Positions 1-8,533 are shown, counted from the stretch's first letter. The stretch is DNA of 64,000 bases from Clostridium lundense DSM 17049 (GCF_000619945.1 NZ_JHVC01000001.1:310001-374000); one strand, 5' to 3'. Translations and numbers: made by a program. The notes: generated by a model not told the origin, from the sequence alone.

Positions 1-851
1 GTAATAATTATAACAGATAATAATACTAGAATAGTTCCTATAACAATGTTTATAGTAATAGGTTCTTTAAGTATTACTATTCCAAGTATAATGCTTAAGA
101 TAGGTTCTAAGGTATTTAGTATAGATGCTACGGAAGGGCCAACTATTTTGATACCTTCTATGAGAGTCATTAATGATATAACTGTAGATATAAGTCCTAT
201 TAAAATCAGTGAAACCACTCCTAAAATGTCTGTTTTAAAATAGAAGTCTCCTCTAAATAGGCACATTATGCCAATGCAAAATGATGAGATTAAAGTAATG
301 TAAAAGGTCATAACAAAGTTATTCATAGTTTTTACTTTTTCATTAGAAGCACCTATTATGTAATAGGCATAAAATATTGCAGATAAAAAGGATATAATTA
401 CTCCGTATTTATTTAAGGAACCATTTTCAAAGCCAATAAGTATGTAAACACCTATAATGGCTAAAAATAATGAACATAATTTTTTTATAGTGATTTTTTC
501 TTTATATATTAAGAAGGAAGCGATGGTTACCATTAACGGATATATAAAATGTATAATAGTAGCCATACCTACAGAAATATAATTGTAGGATAAAAATAAT
601 AATAATGATGTAGCTGAGTAACCTATAGTACTTAGAAAAAATAATACTGCAAATTGTGATTTTTCTATTTTTAGTGAAATACCTTTAATTTTAAGATAGA
701 ATAAAAGAATTATTACTGCAATTAAAAATCTAAAAAATAACACATTGTAAGAATTCATGCCAGATTTATAACAAAATTTTGCAAAGATTGGCATAACACT
801 AAAACAGACAGAAGATAATATAACATAAAATATTCCGTATAATCGGTTCAT
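1..851 (-). CDS. EamA/DMT-family permease (3' end cut by window edge)
   Basis: The reverse strand reads openly from an ATG at 851 to the first base of the window, giving about 283 residues without a stop, so the C-terminus lies outside. A purine-rich ribosome binding site (AGGGGG) sits just upstream of the start. The protein begins MNRLYGIFYVILSSVCFSV and is a run of hydrophobic helices in two similar halves, as in the ten-helix drug/metabolite transporter superfamily (two EamA domains). Such proteins export small metabolites from the cytoplasm; the substrate cannot be told. It lies 48 bases downstream of the dehydratase/activase genes on the same strand and could be cotranscribed with them. 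Family call is firm, function is not. Confidence 0.85.
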   Translation of the reverse strand, partial: MNRLYGIFYVILSSVCFSVMPIFAKFCYKSGMNSYNVLFFRFLIAVIILLFYLKIKGISLKIEKSQFAVLFFLSTIGYSATSLLLFLSYNYISVGMATIIHFIYPLMVTIASFLIYKEKITIKKLCSLFLAIIGVYILIGFENGSLNKYGVIISFLSAIFYAYYIIGASNEKVKTMNNFVMTFYITLISSFCIGIMCLFRGDFYFKTDILGVVSLILIGLISTVISLMTLIEGIKIVGPSVASILNTLEPILSIILGIVILKEPITINIVIGTILVLLSVIII

Positions 852-899
852 TATAAAGCACCCCCTGGATAATTATAGCACATTATTTACAAAAGTTGA

Positions 900-2552
900 C
901 TATTTTTCTTTGCCATTTAAATAATCTAATCCAATTATAGCAGCTCCTAGTGCACCTACGATTTCTGGTTCTTCATATATCTGAAGGGGTTCTTTTAAGG
1001 TATCTTCTAATGTTTTTACAACACCAATATTTTTAGCTACTCCACCTGTTAGCATATAGTCTGGTTTTTTGCCTAGCTTACCCATAAGAGAAACAATTTT
1101 ACCGCTTATAGATTTATTTATGCCATGTATTATGTCAGATATTTCTTTGTTTTGTGCAATCAAGGATATAACTTCAGACTCTGCAAAAACAGAACACATA
1201 TTAGTAATTGATAGATCTTCTTTCCACTTTAAAGATTCTTCTCCCATTTTTTCTAGTGGTATTTCTAAAGTTCTACTCATCATCTCTAAAAAACGGCCAG
1301 TACCAGCAGCACATTTATCATTCATAGTGAAATCTACTACCTCTCCAATTTCATTTAATCTGATAATTTTGCTATCTTGTCCACCTATATCTACGATTGT
1401 TCTTATGTGACTATTTATATGGTGAGCGCCTTTCCCATGACAGGTTATTTCTGTAACATTTATATTCGCAAAAGGAATACTTACTCTGCCATAACCAGTA
1501 GATACTATAAAAGAAATATCTTCTCTTTTTAAATTACTCTTTATTAAAATTTGCTCCAATGCTTTATTAGCACTGTTTATAGTTTTGGCTCCAGTTCTTA
1601 TTATAATATAGGCAACTATATTTTTATCACTATCTATAATAACAGCATTAGTTGATGTAGAACCACTATCAATACCTAATATATATTGAAGTCTTTTTAT
1701 ATTTTCTTTTTTACAAGGAGAGCGCGTTTTTTTTAAAGATTCTATAAAAGCTTCAATTCTAGTTTTCATTTGACCATTACTTTCATTTGTGTAGTTAGTT
1801 TCTATTTTTAATATAGGTAGTTTAGAGTTTTTTAATTGCGCATATTCAAAAGAATATATGTCACAAAATTTAATTGTATGATAAATTATACCTTGTATAT
1901 TATTTTCTATTTTTTTTAAGCACTTATTTCGATAATCAGTATCTATCATATGCATACAGGGATAAATGGATAAAATGCTTTCTGAATAGGAATTGAGCTT
2001 ATGAAGAATTCTATTATTATCGCCAGTACAGGTAAAATTAGCAAATATATTTGGTCCGGAAGCTTTTATGCTATCCATAAGAAACTTTGGACATCTTCCT
2101 CCTAAAATAGCTATATTAATTTCTGAATTTGACATAGTATTATTTTTTAATTTCTTCATAAATAGATAATTAAATTTTACTTCATTAAATAGTGTTCCAG
2201 AAAAGTCTTCATAAGCTTTAATGAATTTGTTAATCTCATTTTCATAATATTTTATAGATGAAGGGTTAACTTTTCGAGGCAAATCTAATAAATGAATAAA
2301 TTTAATTTCTTTTCTAAATCTTAATACATCATAAACTCTTTTTATGCTATCACAACAATTTACAAATAAAATTTTATCTATTTTTTTATTTATTACTTCT
2401 TCAATAACTGACTTAGAGTAAGAGCATAAATTATCATGGGTAATACTATGAGCTTTATCAAAATTCAAGACTGTAGGCTCAATTTTGTAAGCTTCTTCAC
2501 CAAAGGATTTAATTACCTCAATAGGAGTATATTTACAAATATAAGCTATCAT
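900..2552 (-). CDS. Fusion: HgdB-like dehydratase domain plus HgdC-type ATP-dependent activase
   Basis: This 550-residue protein joins two modules. Residues ~1-275 resemble the HgdB/FldB-type subunit of 2-hydroxyacyl-CoA dehydratases (NCCDSIKRVYD near the N-terminus, GQMKTRIEAFIE at the domain end) but the domain is shorter than a full 420-residue subunit. Residues ~290-550 are an activase of the HgdC/BadF/BcrA family: ASKHA ATPase motifs GIDSGSTSTNAVIID, VSTGYGRV, DIGGQDSK and GGVAKN, and the two cysteines of the dimer-bridging [4Fe-4S] cluster in NDKCAAGTGRFLE and TNMCSVFAESE. Such activases use ATP to fire single low-potential electrons into a partner cluster. The partner is presumably the gene 21 bases upstream. 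The start ATG follows GGAGGATAATTA. The physiological substrate is unknown. Confidence 0.85.
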   Translation of the reverse strand: MIAYICKYTPIEVIKSFGEEAYKIEPTVLNFDKAHSITHDNLCSYSKSVIEEVINKKIDKILFVNCCDSIKRVYDVLRFRKEIKFIHLLDLPRKVNPSSIKYYENEINKFIKAYEDFSGTLFNEVKFNYLFMKKLKNNTMSNSEINIAILGGRCPKFLMDSIKASGPNIFANFTCTGDNNRILHKLNSYSESILSIYPCMHMIDTDYRNKCLKKIENNIQGIIYHTIKFCDIYSFEYAQLKNSKLPILKIETNYTNESNGQMKTRIEAFIESLKKTRSPCKKENIKRLQYILGIDSGSTSTNAVIIDSDKNIVAYIIIRTGAKTINSANKALEQILIKSNLKREDISFIVSTGYGRVSIPFANINVTEITCHGKGAHHINSHIRTIVDIGGQDSKIIRLNEIGEVVDFTMNDKCAAGTGRFLEMMSRTLEIPLEKMGEESLKWKEDLSITNMCSVFAESEVISLIAQNKEISDIIHGINKSISGKIVSLMGKLGKKPDYMLTGGVAKNIGVVKTLEDTLKEPLQIYEEPEIVGALGAAIIGLDYLNGKEK

Positions 2553-2573
2553 TAATTATCCTCCAATATAGTT

Positions 2574-3836
2574 TTAATATTTATTATTTACTATCTCAAG
2601 AAAGGCTTCTAGCCTTGTTTTCATTTGACCTACATGACTATTACGTCTATCTATTCCATCCCCATCAATAGATAGATAAGGAATATTCTCATTTTTTAGG
2701 CGTTCTTTTAAAAGCATAGATCCTCCACTAGATTGCCTACATCCCCAGTGACAAAAATTTATTACAGCATCTGCATTTAATATATTTGAAATGTTTAATA
2801 TGGAGGCTATTTTCCTTTCATATGGTCCGTTTCCATGATTTAATATTATTTTTTTACTTATAGCTTCTAAAGGATTATTATAATCCATATGGTCCATATA
2901 ATCGTAATTTAAATCGCAACCTAGAAGCTGATAGTCTTTATTTGAATTAAAGTACTCTTTTAATATAGGGTGATAAAAAGGAATTAAATGAACCCAAAAA
3001 ATTCCTTTTCCTTCTCTATAAGGGTAATGTTTGATTTCATCTGAAAGCATTTTATAAAAAATATAAGTTTCTTCTTTTCCCATAAAAATATGAGAAGTGA
3101 ATAACATGTACATTTCTAAAGTTAAAGTAGTTGGAAAGAAGTTAATGCCCAAATATTTCATATATTCTTTTCTATATTTATTTGTTTCATTTTCTTTTTT
3201 TATTATTTGTTTAAGATTATTTAAATCAAATTTTTTTTGAAAAATATCTTCCATAAAAACAATAACTTCTTTTAATTGAGAACTTACGTAAGCTTCACTT
3301 TCTTTATTGTGTTCATATGGAACGTCAATTATATAATAAGGTACATTTGTGTTGTTACAGATGTATTTAAAAGTATTAGTGTTTGCATCACAAATGCTAG
3401 TGGTGGTTATTGCAAGCTTAGGCAAAGGAAGTATTTTAGATTGTACTGCACCTATAAAAGCTTTATGATAGCTACATAAAGTATCATTTATACCTAATTT
3501 TTCAGCATAATTAATGAAGGCATCTTCGCACATAAGACCAGAAAAAAAGGATGACATAGCTTCTATAGATAAAGGATTTATATTAAAGCTGTGGAATAGT
3601 TCGCAGGGAGAAAATAGATTTGTCCAGCAGCTTTTTTGTGGATTCTTTAATGGATCTAAAACAAATTTCAAGCAAATTTTATTTAAGTATTGAAAGGATT
3701 TTGGTAAACTTTTATCTTTAAATTTATTTACTCTTATATTTTCTATTGAAAGACCTAGCTTAACTAAATTTAAGGCTTTTGAAGGATTGGAAATATTTTT
3801 TTTAATCAATTTGCCATAATTTTTAATTATATCCAT
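2574..3836 (-). CDS. 2-hydroxyacyl-CoA dehydratase-family reductase, double-cubane-cluster type
   Basis: A 420-residue member of the HgdB/FldB family. The C-terminus carries CHWGCRQSSGG (Cys ~362 and ~366) and a GQMKTRLEAFLE end, which I associate with the YjiM/double-cubane-cluster protein branch rather than with the classical two-subunit dehydratases. Other candidate cluster cysteines are in FSPCELF (Cys78) and TSICDANTNTF. Family members receive electrons from an ATP-dependent activase; double-cubane proteins reduce small molecules in vitro and their natural substrates are unsettled. No second dehydratase subunit lies beside it, which agrees with a homodimeric double-cubane protein. I chose the ATG at 3836 because GGGGTG lies six bases upstream; an in-frame GTG three codons earlier overlaps that site. 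Cytoplasmic, oxygen-sensitive by inference. Confidence 0.8.
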   Translation of the reverse strand: MDIIKNYGKLIKKNISNPSKALNLVKLGLSIENIRVNKFKDKSLPKSFQYLNKICLKFVLDPLKNPQKSCWTNLFSPCELFHSFNINPLSIEAMSSFFSGLMCEDAFINYAEKLGINDTLCSYHKAFIGAVQSKILPLPKLAITTTSICDANTNTFKYICNNTNVPYYIIDVPYEHNKESEAYVSSQLKEVIVFMEDIFQKKFDLNNLKQIIKKENETNKYRKEYMKYLGINFFPTTLTLEMYMLFTSHIFMGKEETYIFYKMLSDEIKHYPYREGKGIFWVHLIPFYHPILKEYFNSNKDYQLLGCDLNYDYMDHMDYNNPLEAISKKIILNHGNGPYERKIASILNISNILNADAVINFCHWGCRQSSGGSMLLKERLKNENIPYLSIDGDGIDRRNSHVGQMKTRLEAFLEIVNNKY

Positions 3837-3995
3837 ATTTTTCACCCCGTTATAAGTTTAATTTCTATAAATATTTTTGTCAACTTTAAAGATGATGATT
3901 AAAAGATCTTATAAAATATTTATTTTTATGTATTTAGGAAATATAATTCTAAATTTAGGTAAAAATATATTTTGATAGAATGTGGAGGTGCTACT

Positions 3996-4640
3996 ATGAA
4001 TAAATTAAACTTTAAAAGACTACCTAAACACATTGGAGTAATTCCAGATGGAAATAGGAGATGGGCTCAAGGCAGAGGACTTAGTAAAAAAGAAGGTTAT
4101 AAATTTGGCATAGATCCAGGAGTTGAATTATTTAAAATATTTTCAGAAATAGGAATAGAAGAGGCAACATTTTATGGATTTACCAAGGATAACACAAAAA
4201 GGCCTTCTGACCAAACGGAAGAGTTTAGAAAGGCTTGTGTGGAATCTGTAATGAGGTTAACAAGTATGGATTCAGAAATATTGGTTCTTGGTGATACATC
4301 ATCAAATTTATTTCCAAAAGAATTACTTCCATTTACACAAAGACAGAAGTTTGGTAAAGGTGGAACCAAGGCAAATTTTTTAATTAATTATGGATGGGAA
4401 TGGGATTTATTTCATCACAATAAGGATGAAAAGAAAAGCAGTATAGCTTCATCAGATATATCAAGAATAGATTTAATAATAAGATGGGGAGGAAGACGTA
4501 GGCTAAGCGGTTTTTTACCAGTACAATCTGTATACTCGGACTTTTTTATTATTGATGAATACTGGCCAGATTTTAAGGTTGAACATTTATATGAAGCCTT
4601 AAAGTGGTATGAAAATCAGGATGTAACATTAGGTGGCTAA
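3996..4640 (+). CDS. Divergent UppS-like cis-prenyltransferase
   Basis: A 214-residue protein of the undecaprenyl-diphosphate synthase family, which condenses isopentenyl diphosphate onto an allylic primer in cis. The diphosphate-binding Asp is kept in PDGNRRWA (MDGNGRWA in typical UppS), FTKDNTKRP matches the FSTENWxRP region, and DLIIRWGGRRRLSGFL plus WPDF match the C-terminal motifs. Several positions differ: W for T and R for E in the RTGGE stretch, and the chain is shorter than the usual 240-250 residues. It is therefore probably a second, specialised enzyme making a shorter product rather than the housekeeping UppS. The start at 3996 follows GGAGGTG; an upstream TTG at 3972 has no such site. 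Confidence 0.75.
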   Translation: MNKLNFKRLPKHIGVIPDGNRRWAQGRGLSKKEGYKFGIDPGVELFKIFSEIGIEEATFYGFTKDNTKRPSDQTEEFRKACVESVMRLTSMDSEILVLGDTSSNLFPKELLPFTQRQKFGKGGTKANFLINYGWEWDLFHHNKDEKKSSIASSDISRIDLIIRWGGRRRLSGFLPVQSVYSDFFIIDEYWPDFKVEHLYEALKWYENQDVTLGG

Positions 4641-4726
4641 ATAAGTTTATATTATGGAATAAAGTATTAATGTGTAGTATAATGTGGAATAAGAAATATA
4701 ATTTACATTAGTTAAAGGAGAATATC

Positions 4727-4882
4727 ATGTCAGATAAAAATATAGAAATGATGAAAAAATTAATTGAAGAAAAAAAGAAGAAAAGTTCTCAGCAAGGTTG
4801 TAACATGAGAGCTGATAAAAGTATTGGTGGAAGTAGAAAAGCTGTTAAAAAGAATAAACAAGGCGGATTATTTGATAAGTAG
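4727..4882 (+). CDS. Small conserved-type basic protein, 51 residues, function unknown
   Basis: An ATG at 4727 seven bases after AAAGGAG opens a 51-codon frame ending with TAG at 4882. The product begins MSDKNIEMMKKLIEEKKKKS and ends in a basic, glycine-containing tail (GGSRKAVKKNKQGGLFDK). It is lysine-rich, has one cysteine (GCNMRADKSIGGS), no signal peptide and no membrane helix. Good ribosome binding site, codon use like its neighbours and a stop placed just before the next gene's binding site support it as real. I cannot assign a function; the pattern resembles small uncharacterised clostridial proteins. Confidence 0.7.
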   Translation: MSDKNIEMMKKLIEEKKKKSSQQGCNMRADKSIGGSRKAVKKNKQGGLFDK

Positions 4883-4901
4883 AAAAGGAGAGCTTAAATT
4901 T

Positions 4902-5909
4902 ATGAAAGAACATAAGGTGCTTTATCCCATAAAGTTAAATGGAAAATATGGATACATAGATAATTTAGGAGAAATTTGTATAGAACCTAAGTTTGACTAT
5001 GCTGAAGAATTTAATGGAGAATTAGCTATAGTAGGTATAGGTGATTATTTTGGATTTATAGATAGAGAAGGAAATTTAGTGGTTAAAGCTGAATATGAAG
5101 ATGTATATGAATTTAGTGAAGGATTAGCAGCAGTTCAACTAAAAGATAAATGGGGATATGTGAATACTAATGGTAACATGTCTATTTTACCTAAATATGA
5201 CGAAGCTAATGAATTTTCAGAGGGGTTAGCAGCAGTAAAACTAGGTTATAAGTGGGCATATATAAATAACAAAGGTGAAATGGTAACAGAGGTTGAATTT
5301 TTAGATGCTTTTAATTTTAGTGAAGATTTAGCTTTGGTACAATTAGGGGGAAAACTAGGTTTCATAAATAAGGATGGTCAGGTAGTCGTAGAACCCAAAT
5401 ATGATTATGCCTATGGATTCTCTGAAGGATTAGCAGCAATTGCGGTGAAAAATAAATATGGATTCATTGACAAAACAGGAGAAATAGTTATAAATGCTAA
5501 GTATTCTTCAGCTAACGATTTTAGCGAGGGGCTAGCAGCAGTAGAATTAAATAATAAATATGGATTTATAGATAAAGAAGGGAATATGGTGATTTCTGCT
5601 AAGTATGATTGGGCAGATAATTTTTATAATGGAGTTGCAGCAGTAGCTATTGAAGATAAATATGGATTTATAGACAAAGAAGGAAAGGAAATAATTACCA
5701 TTAAATTTGATAATGTTGATACTATAAGTGAAGGTTTAATATCTGTAGAGGTAGATGGGAAGTGGGGATATATAGATAAAGAATGTAAATTTGCTATAGA
5801 ACCAGTTTTTGATGAAGTATCAAAATTTGTAGATGGAGTTGCTAAGGTTATATTTGAAAATGGAATTAGATATATAAATAAGAGTGGACAGTATATTTGG
5901 AAAGTTTAA
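4902..5909 (+). CDS. WG-repeat protein
   Basis: A 335-residue protein made almost wholly of about nine WG (KWG) repeats of roughly 35 residues. The repeat unit reads approximately NKYGFIDKxGxxVIxAKYD followed by ANxFSEGLAAV. WG repeats form beta-structured scaffolds, usually taken to bind proteins or ligands; the specific partner is unknown. No signal peptide or membrane helix is seen, so it is probably cytoplasmic. I place the start at the ATG at 4902, preceded by AAAGGAG; the longer frame from a GTG at 4824 runs inside the preceding small gene. The most central copies are nearly identical in protein sequence, a sign of recent internal duplication. Confidence 0.85.
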   Translation: MKEHKVLYPIKLNGKYGYIDNLGEICIEPKFDYAEEFNGELAIVGIGDYFGFIDREGNLVVKAEYEDVYEFSEGLAAVQLKDKWGYVNTNGNMSILPKYDEANEFSEGLAAVKLGYKWAYINNKGEMVTEVEFLDAFNFSEDLALVQLGGKLGFINKDGQVVVEPKYDYAYGFSEGLAAIAVKNKYGFIDKTGEIVINAKYSSANDFSEGLAAVELNNKYGFIDKEGNMVISAKYDWADNFYNGVAAVAIEDKYGFIDKEGKEIITIKFDNVDTISEGLISVEVDGKWGYIDKECKFAIEPVFDEVSKFVDGVAKVIFENGIRYINKSGQYIWKV

Positions 5910-5961
5910 TTTTTTAATATAATAGAGGATTCAAAAGATAGTAATTTGTTTAATATAAACA

Positions 5962-6094
5962 GATTTCTAATCTTCAGAGGGAGTTTTTACTCCCACGGAA
6001 AATTAGAAATCGTTATCCAAGGATGAGGCCGCTCTTTACTTCCGCTTTTAAAAAGATGGGAGTATTAGAGCTAGAGCGGGTAGTCATCGGATAA
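5962..6094 (+). ncRNA. Structured leader RNA, class not recognised
   Basis: Two strong stem-loops stand in the 327-base gap before the symporter gene. Hairpin 1 pairs 5962-5971 with 6002-6011 and has an inner stem GGGAGT/ACTCCC (5979-5984 with 5989-5994, loop TTTT). Hairpin 2 pairs TTATCC/GGATAA (6013-6018 with 6089-6094), GATGA/TCATC (6022-6026 with 6084-6088), CCGCTCT/AGAGCGG (6029-6035 with 6073-6079), and inside that ACTTCC/GGGAGT (6038-6043 with 6058-6063, one G-U pair). The region is clearly richer in G+C than its surroundings. A weak promoter (TTCAAA at 5930, TATAAA at 5954) precedes it and an intrinsic terminator follows directly. This is the build of a riboswitch or attenuator, but it matches none of the aptamer consensus sequences I can recall. 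Confidence 0.6.
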
Positions 6095-6164
6095 ACCCTA
6101 TAGGAATTAATAAAATGTAACCTGTGCCAAGGACATTTTATAATCTTATAGGGTTTTATTTTTT
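6093..6164 (+). terminator. Intrinsic terminator of the leader RNA
   Basis: AAACCCTATA (6093-6102) pairs with TATAGGGTTT (6147-6156), with an inner stem AAAATGT/ACATTTT (6112-6118 with 6133-6139), and the stem runs into TTTTATTTTTT. It lies 73 bases before the symporter start, so it is placed to stop transcription before the gene. Its first two bases overlap the closing stem of the upstream hairpin 2. Confidence 0.75.
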
Positions 6165-6236
6165 ATACATTATATATTGAAAAAAAACATTACTTGGGCT
6201 AAAATGTTATATAATAACAATTATGGGGGGATATTC

Positions 6237-7508
6237 ATGAATAAAGATAAGAAACAAAGGATATTGGAATCCTACAGGTTTCCAATTATTCTAATTTCTT
6301 CTATAGTAGTAGGAAGTATAGTAGGTTTAATAATGGGGAAAAAAGCTACTATATTTAAGCCTTTGGGGGATATATTTTTAAATGGTATGTTTACTATAGT
6401 AGTACCATTGGTTTTTTTTACTATAAGCAGTGCTATAGCTAATATGGCAAACTTGAAAAGACTTGGGAAAATATTAAAGAATCTTCTTTTAGTTTTTGTT
6501 GTGACTGGCATTATTGCTTCAGTTTTAATGATTATTGTAGTAAATATTTTTCCTCCAGCACAAGGAGTCAATATTCAAACTCAGGTTGCTGAGAATATAA
6601 AACCTTTCAATACTTCAGAACAAATAGTTTCCGCTTTAACCGTAAAGGACTTTCCAGAATTGATTTCTAGAAAAAATATGATGCCGCTTATTATATTTTC
6701 AATATTCTTTGGACTTTGTGTTAGTATGTTAAAAGAAAAAGGAAAGATTGTTTCAGATGGATTAAATGCATTATCAGAAGTGTTTCTAAAAATGGTAAAT
6801 TTACTTATGTACTATGCGCCTATAGGATTAGGTGCTTATTTTGCAGCTTTAATAGGAGAGTTTGGTCCTCAACTATTAGGTTCTTATGCAAGGGTTATAG
6901 CTATATATTATCCAATATGTATAGTATATTTTATAGTTGCGTTTGCTGGATATTCGTATTTTGCAGGAGGAAAAGATGGTGTTAAGGTTTTTTATAGAAA
7001 CATTACATCACCTGCGATAACTTCATTAGCTACACAGAGCAGTATTGCCACTTTACCTGTTAACCTAGAAGCGTCAAAAAGAATGGGAATTCCAAAAGAT
7101 ATTAGAGAAATTGTATTGCCAATAGGTGCTACCGCTCACATGGACGGCACATGCCTTAGCTCCATATTGAAGATATCATTTTTATTTGGTTTATATAGTA
7201 TTCCATTTAAAGGAATAGGAACTTATGTAAGTGCTGTTTTATTATCAGTATTAGGTGGAGTAGTTATGTCAGGTGTACCAGGAGGAGGACTTATTGGAGA
7301 AATGCTTATTGTAAATATGTATGGGCTACCAGCAGAGGCATTCCCGATTATTGCAACTATTGGATACTTAGTAGATCCTATTGCTACAATGATAAATTCA
7401 ACAGGGGATTCCGTTGCAGCAATGATGATTACTAGGATTATAGAAGGTAAAGATTGGATGAAGAAAAAATTAACAATATGTGAGGAAAATAATATAAATG
7501 TTATGTAA
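6237..7508 (+). CDS. Dicarboxylate/amino acid:cation symporter (DAACS family)
   Basis: A 423-residue membrane protein of the glutamate/dicarboxylate:sodium or proton symporter family. Typical signatures are the helical-hairpin motif ATQSSIATLPVNLEASKRMG (~residues 262-281), PIGATAHMDGT, and GVPGGGLIGEM followed by a DPIATMINSTGD substrate/cation-binding stretch. About eight membrane helices are expected. I chose the ATG at 6237 because GGGGGG lies just before it; the upstream TTG at 6177 has no site. It is followed after 35 bases by a PLP-dependent desulfhydrase-like gene, so the pair may import and break down a sulfur or D-amino acid; that link is inference. It sits behind the structured leader and terminator, so expression is probably attenuated. 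Confidence 0.85.
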   Translation: MNKDKKQRILESYRFPIILISSIVVGSIVGLIMGKKATIFKPLGDIFLNGMFTIVVPLVFFTISSAIANMANLKRLGKILKNLLLVFVVTGIIASVLMIIVVNIFPPAQGVNIQTQVAENIKPFNTSEQIVSALTVKDFPELISRKNMMPLIIFSIFFGLCVSMLKEKGKIVSDGLNALSEVFLKMVNLLMYYAPIGLGAYFAALIGEFGPQLLGSYARVIAIYYPICIVYFIVAFAGYSYFAGGKDGVKVFYRNITSPAITSLATQSSIATLPVNLEASKRMGIPKDIREIVLPIGATAHMDGTCLSSILKISFLFGLYSIPFKGIGTYVSAVLLSVLGGVVMSGVPGGGLIGEMLIVNMYGLPAEAFPIIATIGYLVDPIATMINSTGDSVAAMMITRIIEGKDWMKKKLTICEENNINVM

Positions 7509-7543
7509 GATAAATAATGCATCTAAAAAGGAGAGAGATAGGA

Positions 7544-8533
7544 ATGATAAAATTACCAGAAAGTATTGATCTTGCAAATTTACCTACTAAAATTGAAAAG
7601 TTAGATAGGCTTTCAAAATACTTAAATGGACCAGAAATTTATATAAAGAGAGATGATCAAACTGGGTCAGAATTTTCAGGAAATAAGGTTAGAAAATTAG
7701 AATTTGCAGTACAAGAAGCTCTTAATGAAGGGTGTGATTATTTAATTACTTGCGGGGGTATTCAATCAAATCATGCAAGGGCAACAGCGGCAGTAGCTGC
7801 AAAGCTTGGAATAGGCTCATATTTAGTTTTAAGAACTAATAAAGAAGAGATGATAGATGGAAATTATTTTTTAGATGGAGTATTAGGTGCAAAAATTAGA
7901 TTTATTACTGCTGAGGAATATAGAGAAAGACGAATGGAAATCATGAAAGAAGTTAAAGAAGAGTTAGATAAGAAGGGACATAAAGCATATATTATTCCTG
8001 AGGGTTCATCTAACGGAATTGGAGCTTTTGGTTATTTTAAAGCTATGGAAGAAATCTTTGAGCAAGAAAAAGAAATGGGGATAAAATTTGATGCTATTGT
8101 TTTAGCGGTAGGTTCAGGCGGAACCTATGCAGGATTATTCTATGCTAATAAGTATTATAAAAATAATGCTAAAGTATATGGCATTAATGTGTGTGATGAT
8201 GAGAAGTATTTTAAAAATGCAATTAATAATATTCTATATGAAAGTTTTCAGTATACAAAGGAGAGCATAGAATTTTTTAAAGATGAAATTAATATTATTG
8301 ATGGCTATGTGGGAAAGGGGTATGCTTTAAGTAGGCCAGAAGAAATAACATTTATTCATGAATTAGCCAAACTGGAAGGAGTAATTTTGGACCCTGTTTA
8401 TACGGGGAAAGCTATGTATGGTTTAGTGGAAGAAATAAAAAAAGGAAACTTTAAAGAACATAATAATATTTTATTTATACACACAGGAGGGCTTTTTGGA
8501 TTATTTCCACAAAAAGGTATGTTTAAATTTTAA
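7544..8533 (+). CDS. dcyD: D-cysteine desulfhydrase / ACC deaminase-like PLP enzyme
   Basis: A 329-residue fold-type II PLP enzyme, the usual length for D-cysteine desulfhydrase. The cofactor lysine is K48 in SGNKVRKLEF; SNHARATAAVAAKLG and GSGGTYAG (phosphate-binding loop) follow, and PVYTGKAMYGL near the C-terminus is typical. The family cleaves D-cysteine to pyruvate, sulfide and ammonia, or opens 1-aminocyclopropane-1-carboxylate; sequence alone does not fully separate these. The start at 7544 follows AAAAGGAG by about ten bases; the ATG at 7517 lies before that site. It is cotranscribed with the upstream symporter. A hairpin terminator closes the unit. Confidence 0.75.
   Translation: MIKLPESIDLANLPTKIEKLDRLSKYLNGPEIYIKRDDQTGSEFSGNKVRKLEFAVQEALNEGCDYLITCGGIQSNHARATAAVAAKLGIGSYLVLRTNKEEMIDGNYFLDGVLGAKIRFITAEEYRERRMEIMKEVKEELDKKGHKAYIIPEGSSNGIGAFGYFKAMEEIFEQEKEMGIKFDAIVLAVGSGGTYAGLFYANKYYKNNAKVYGINVCDDEKYFKNAINNILYESFQYTKESIEFFKDEINIIDGYVGKGYALSRPEEITFIHELAKLEGVILDPVYTGKAMYGLVEEIKKGNFKEHNNILFIHTGGLFGLFPQKGMFKF

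Noticed and set aside
46..243. Plus-strand 65-codon frame
   Set aside because: It is the antisense shadow of the EamA permease gene on the minus strand and has no ribosome binding site.
5962..6094. Assignment of the leader to lysine, M-box, glycine or yybP-ykoY riboswitch classes
   Set aside because: None of their conserved core sequences can be found in the region, so I leave the class open.
6177..6236. Upstream TTG start of the symporter frame
   Set aside because: No ribosome binding site, whereas GGGGGG stands before the ATG at 6237 and the resulting length fits the family.
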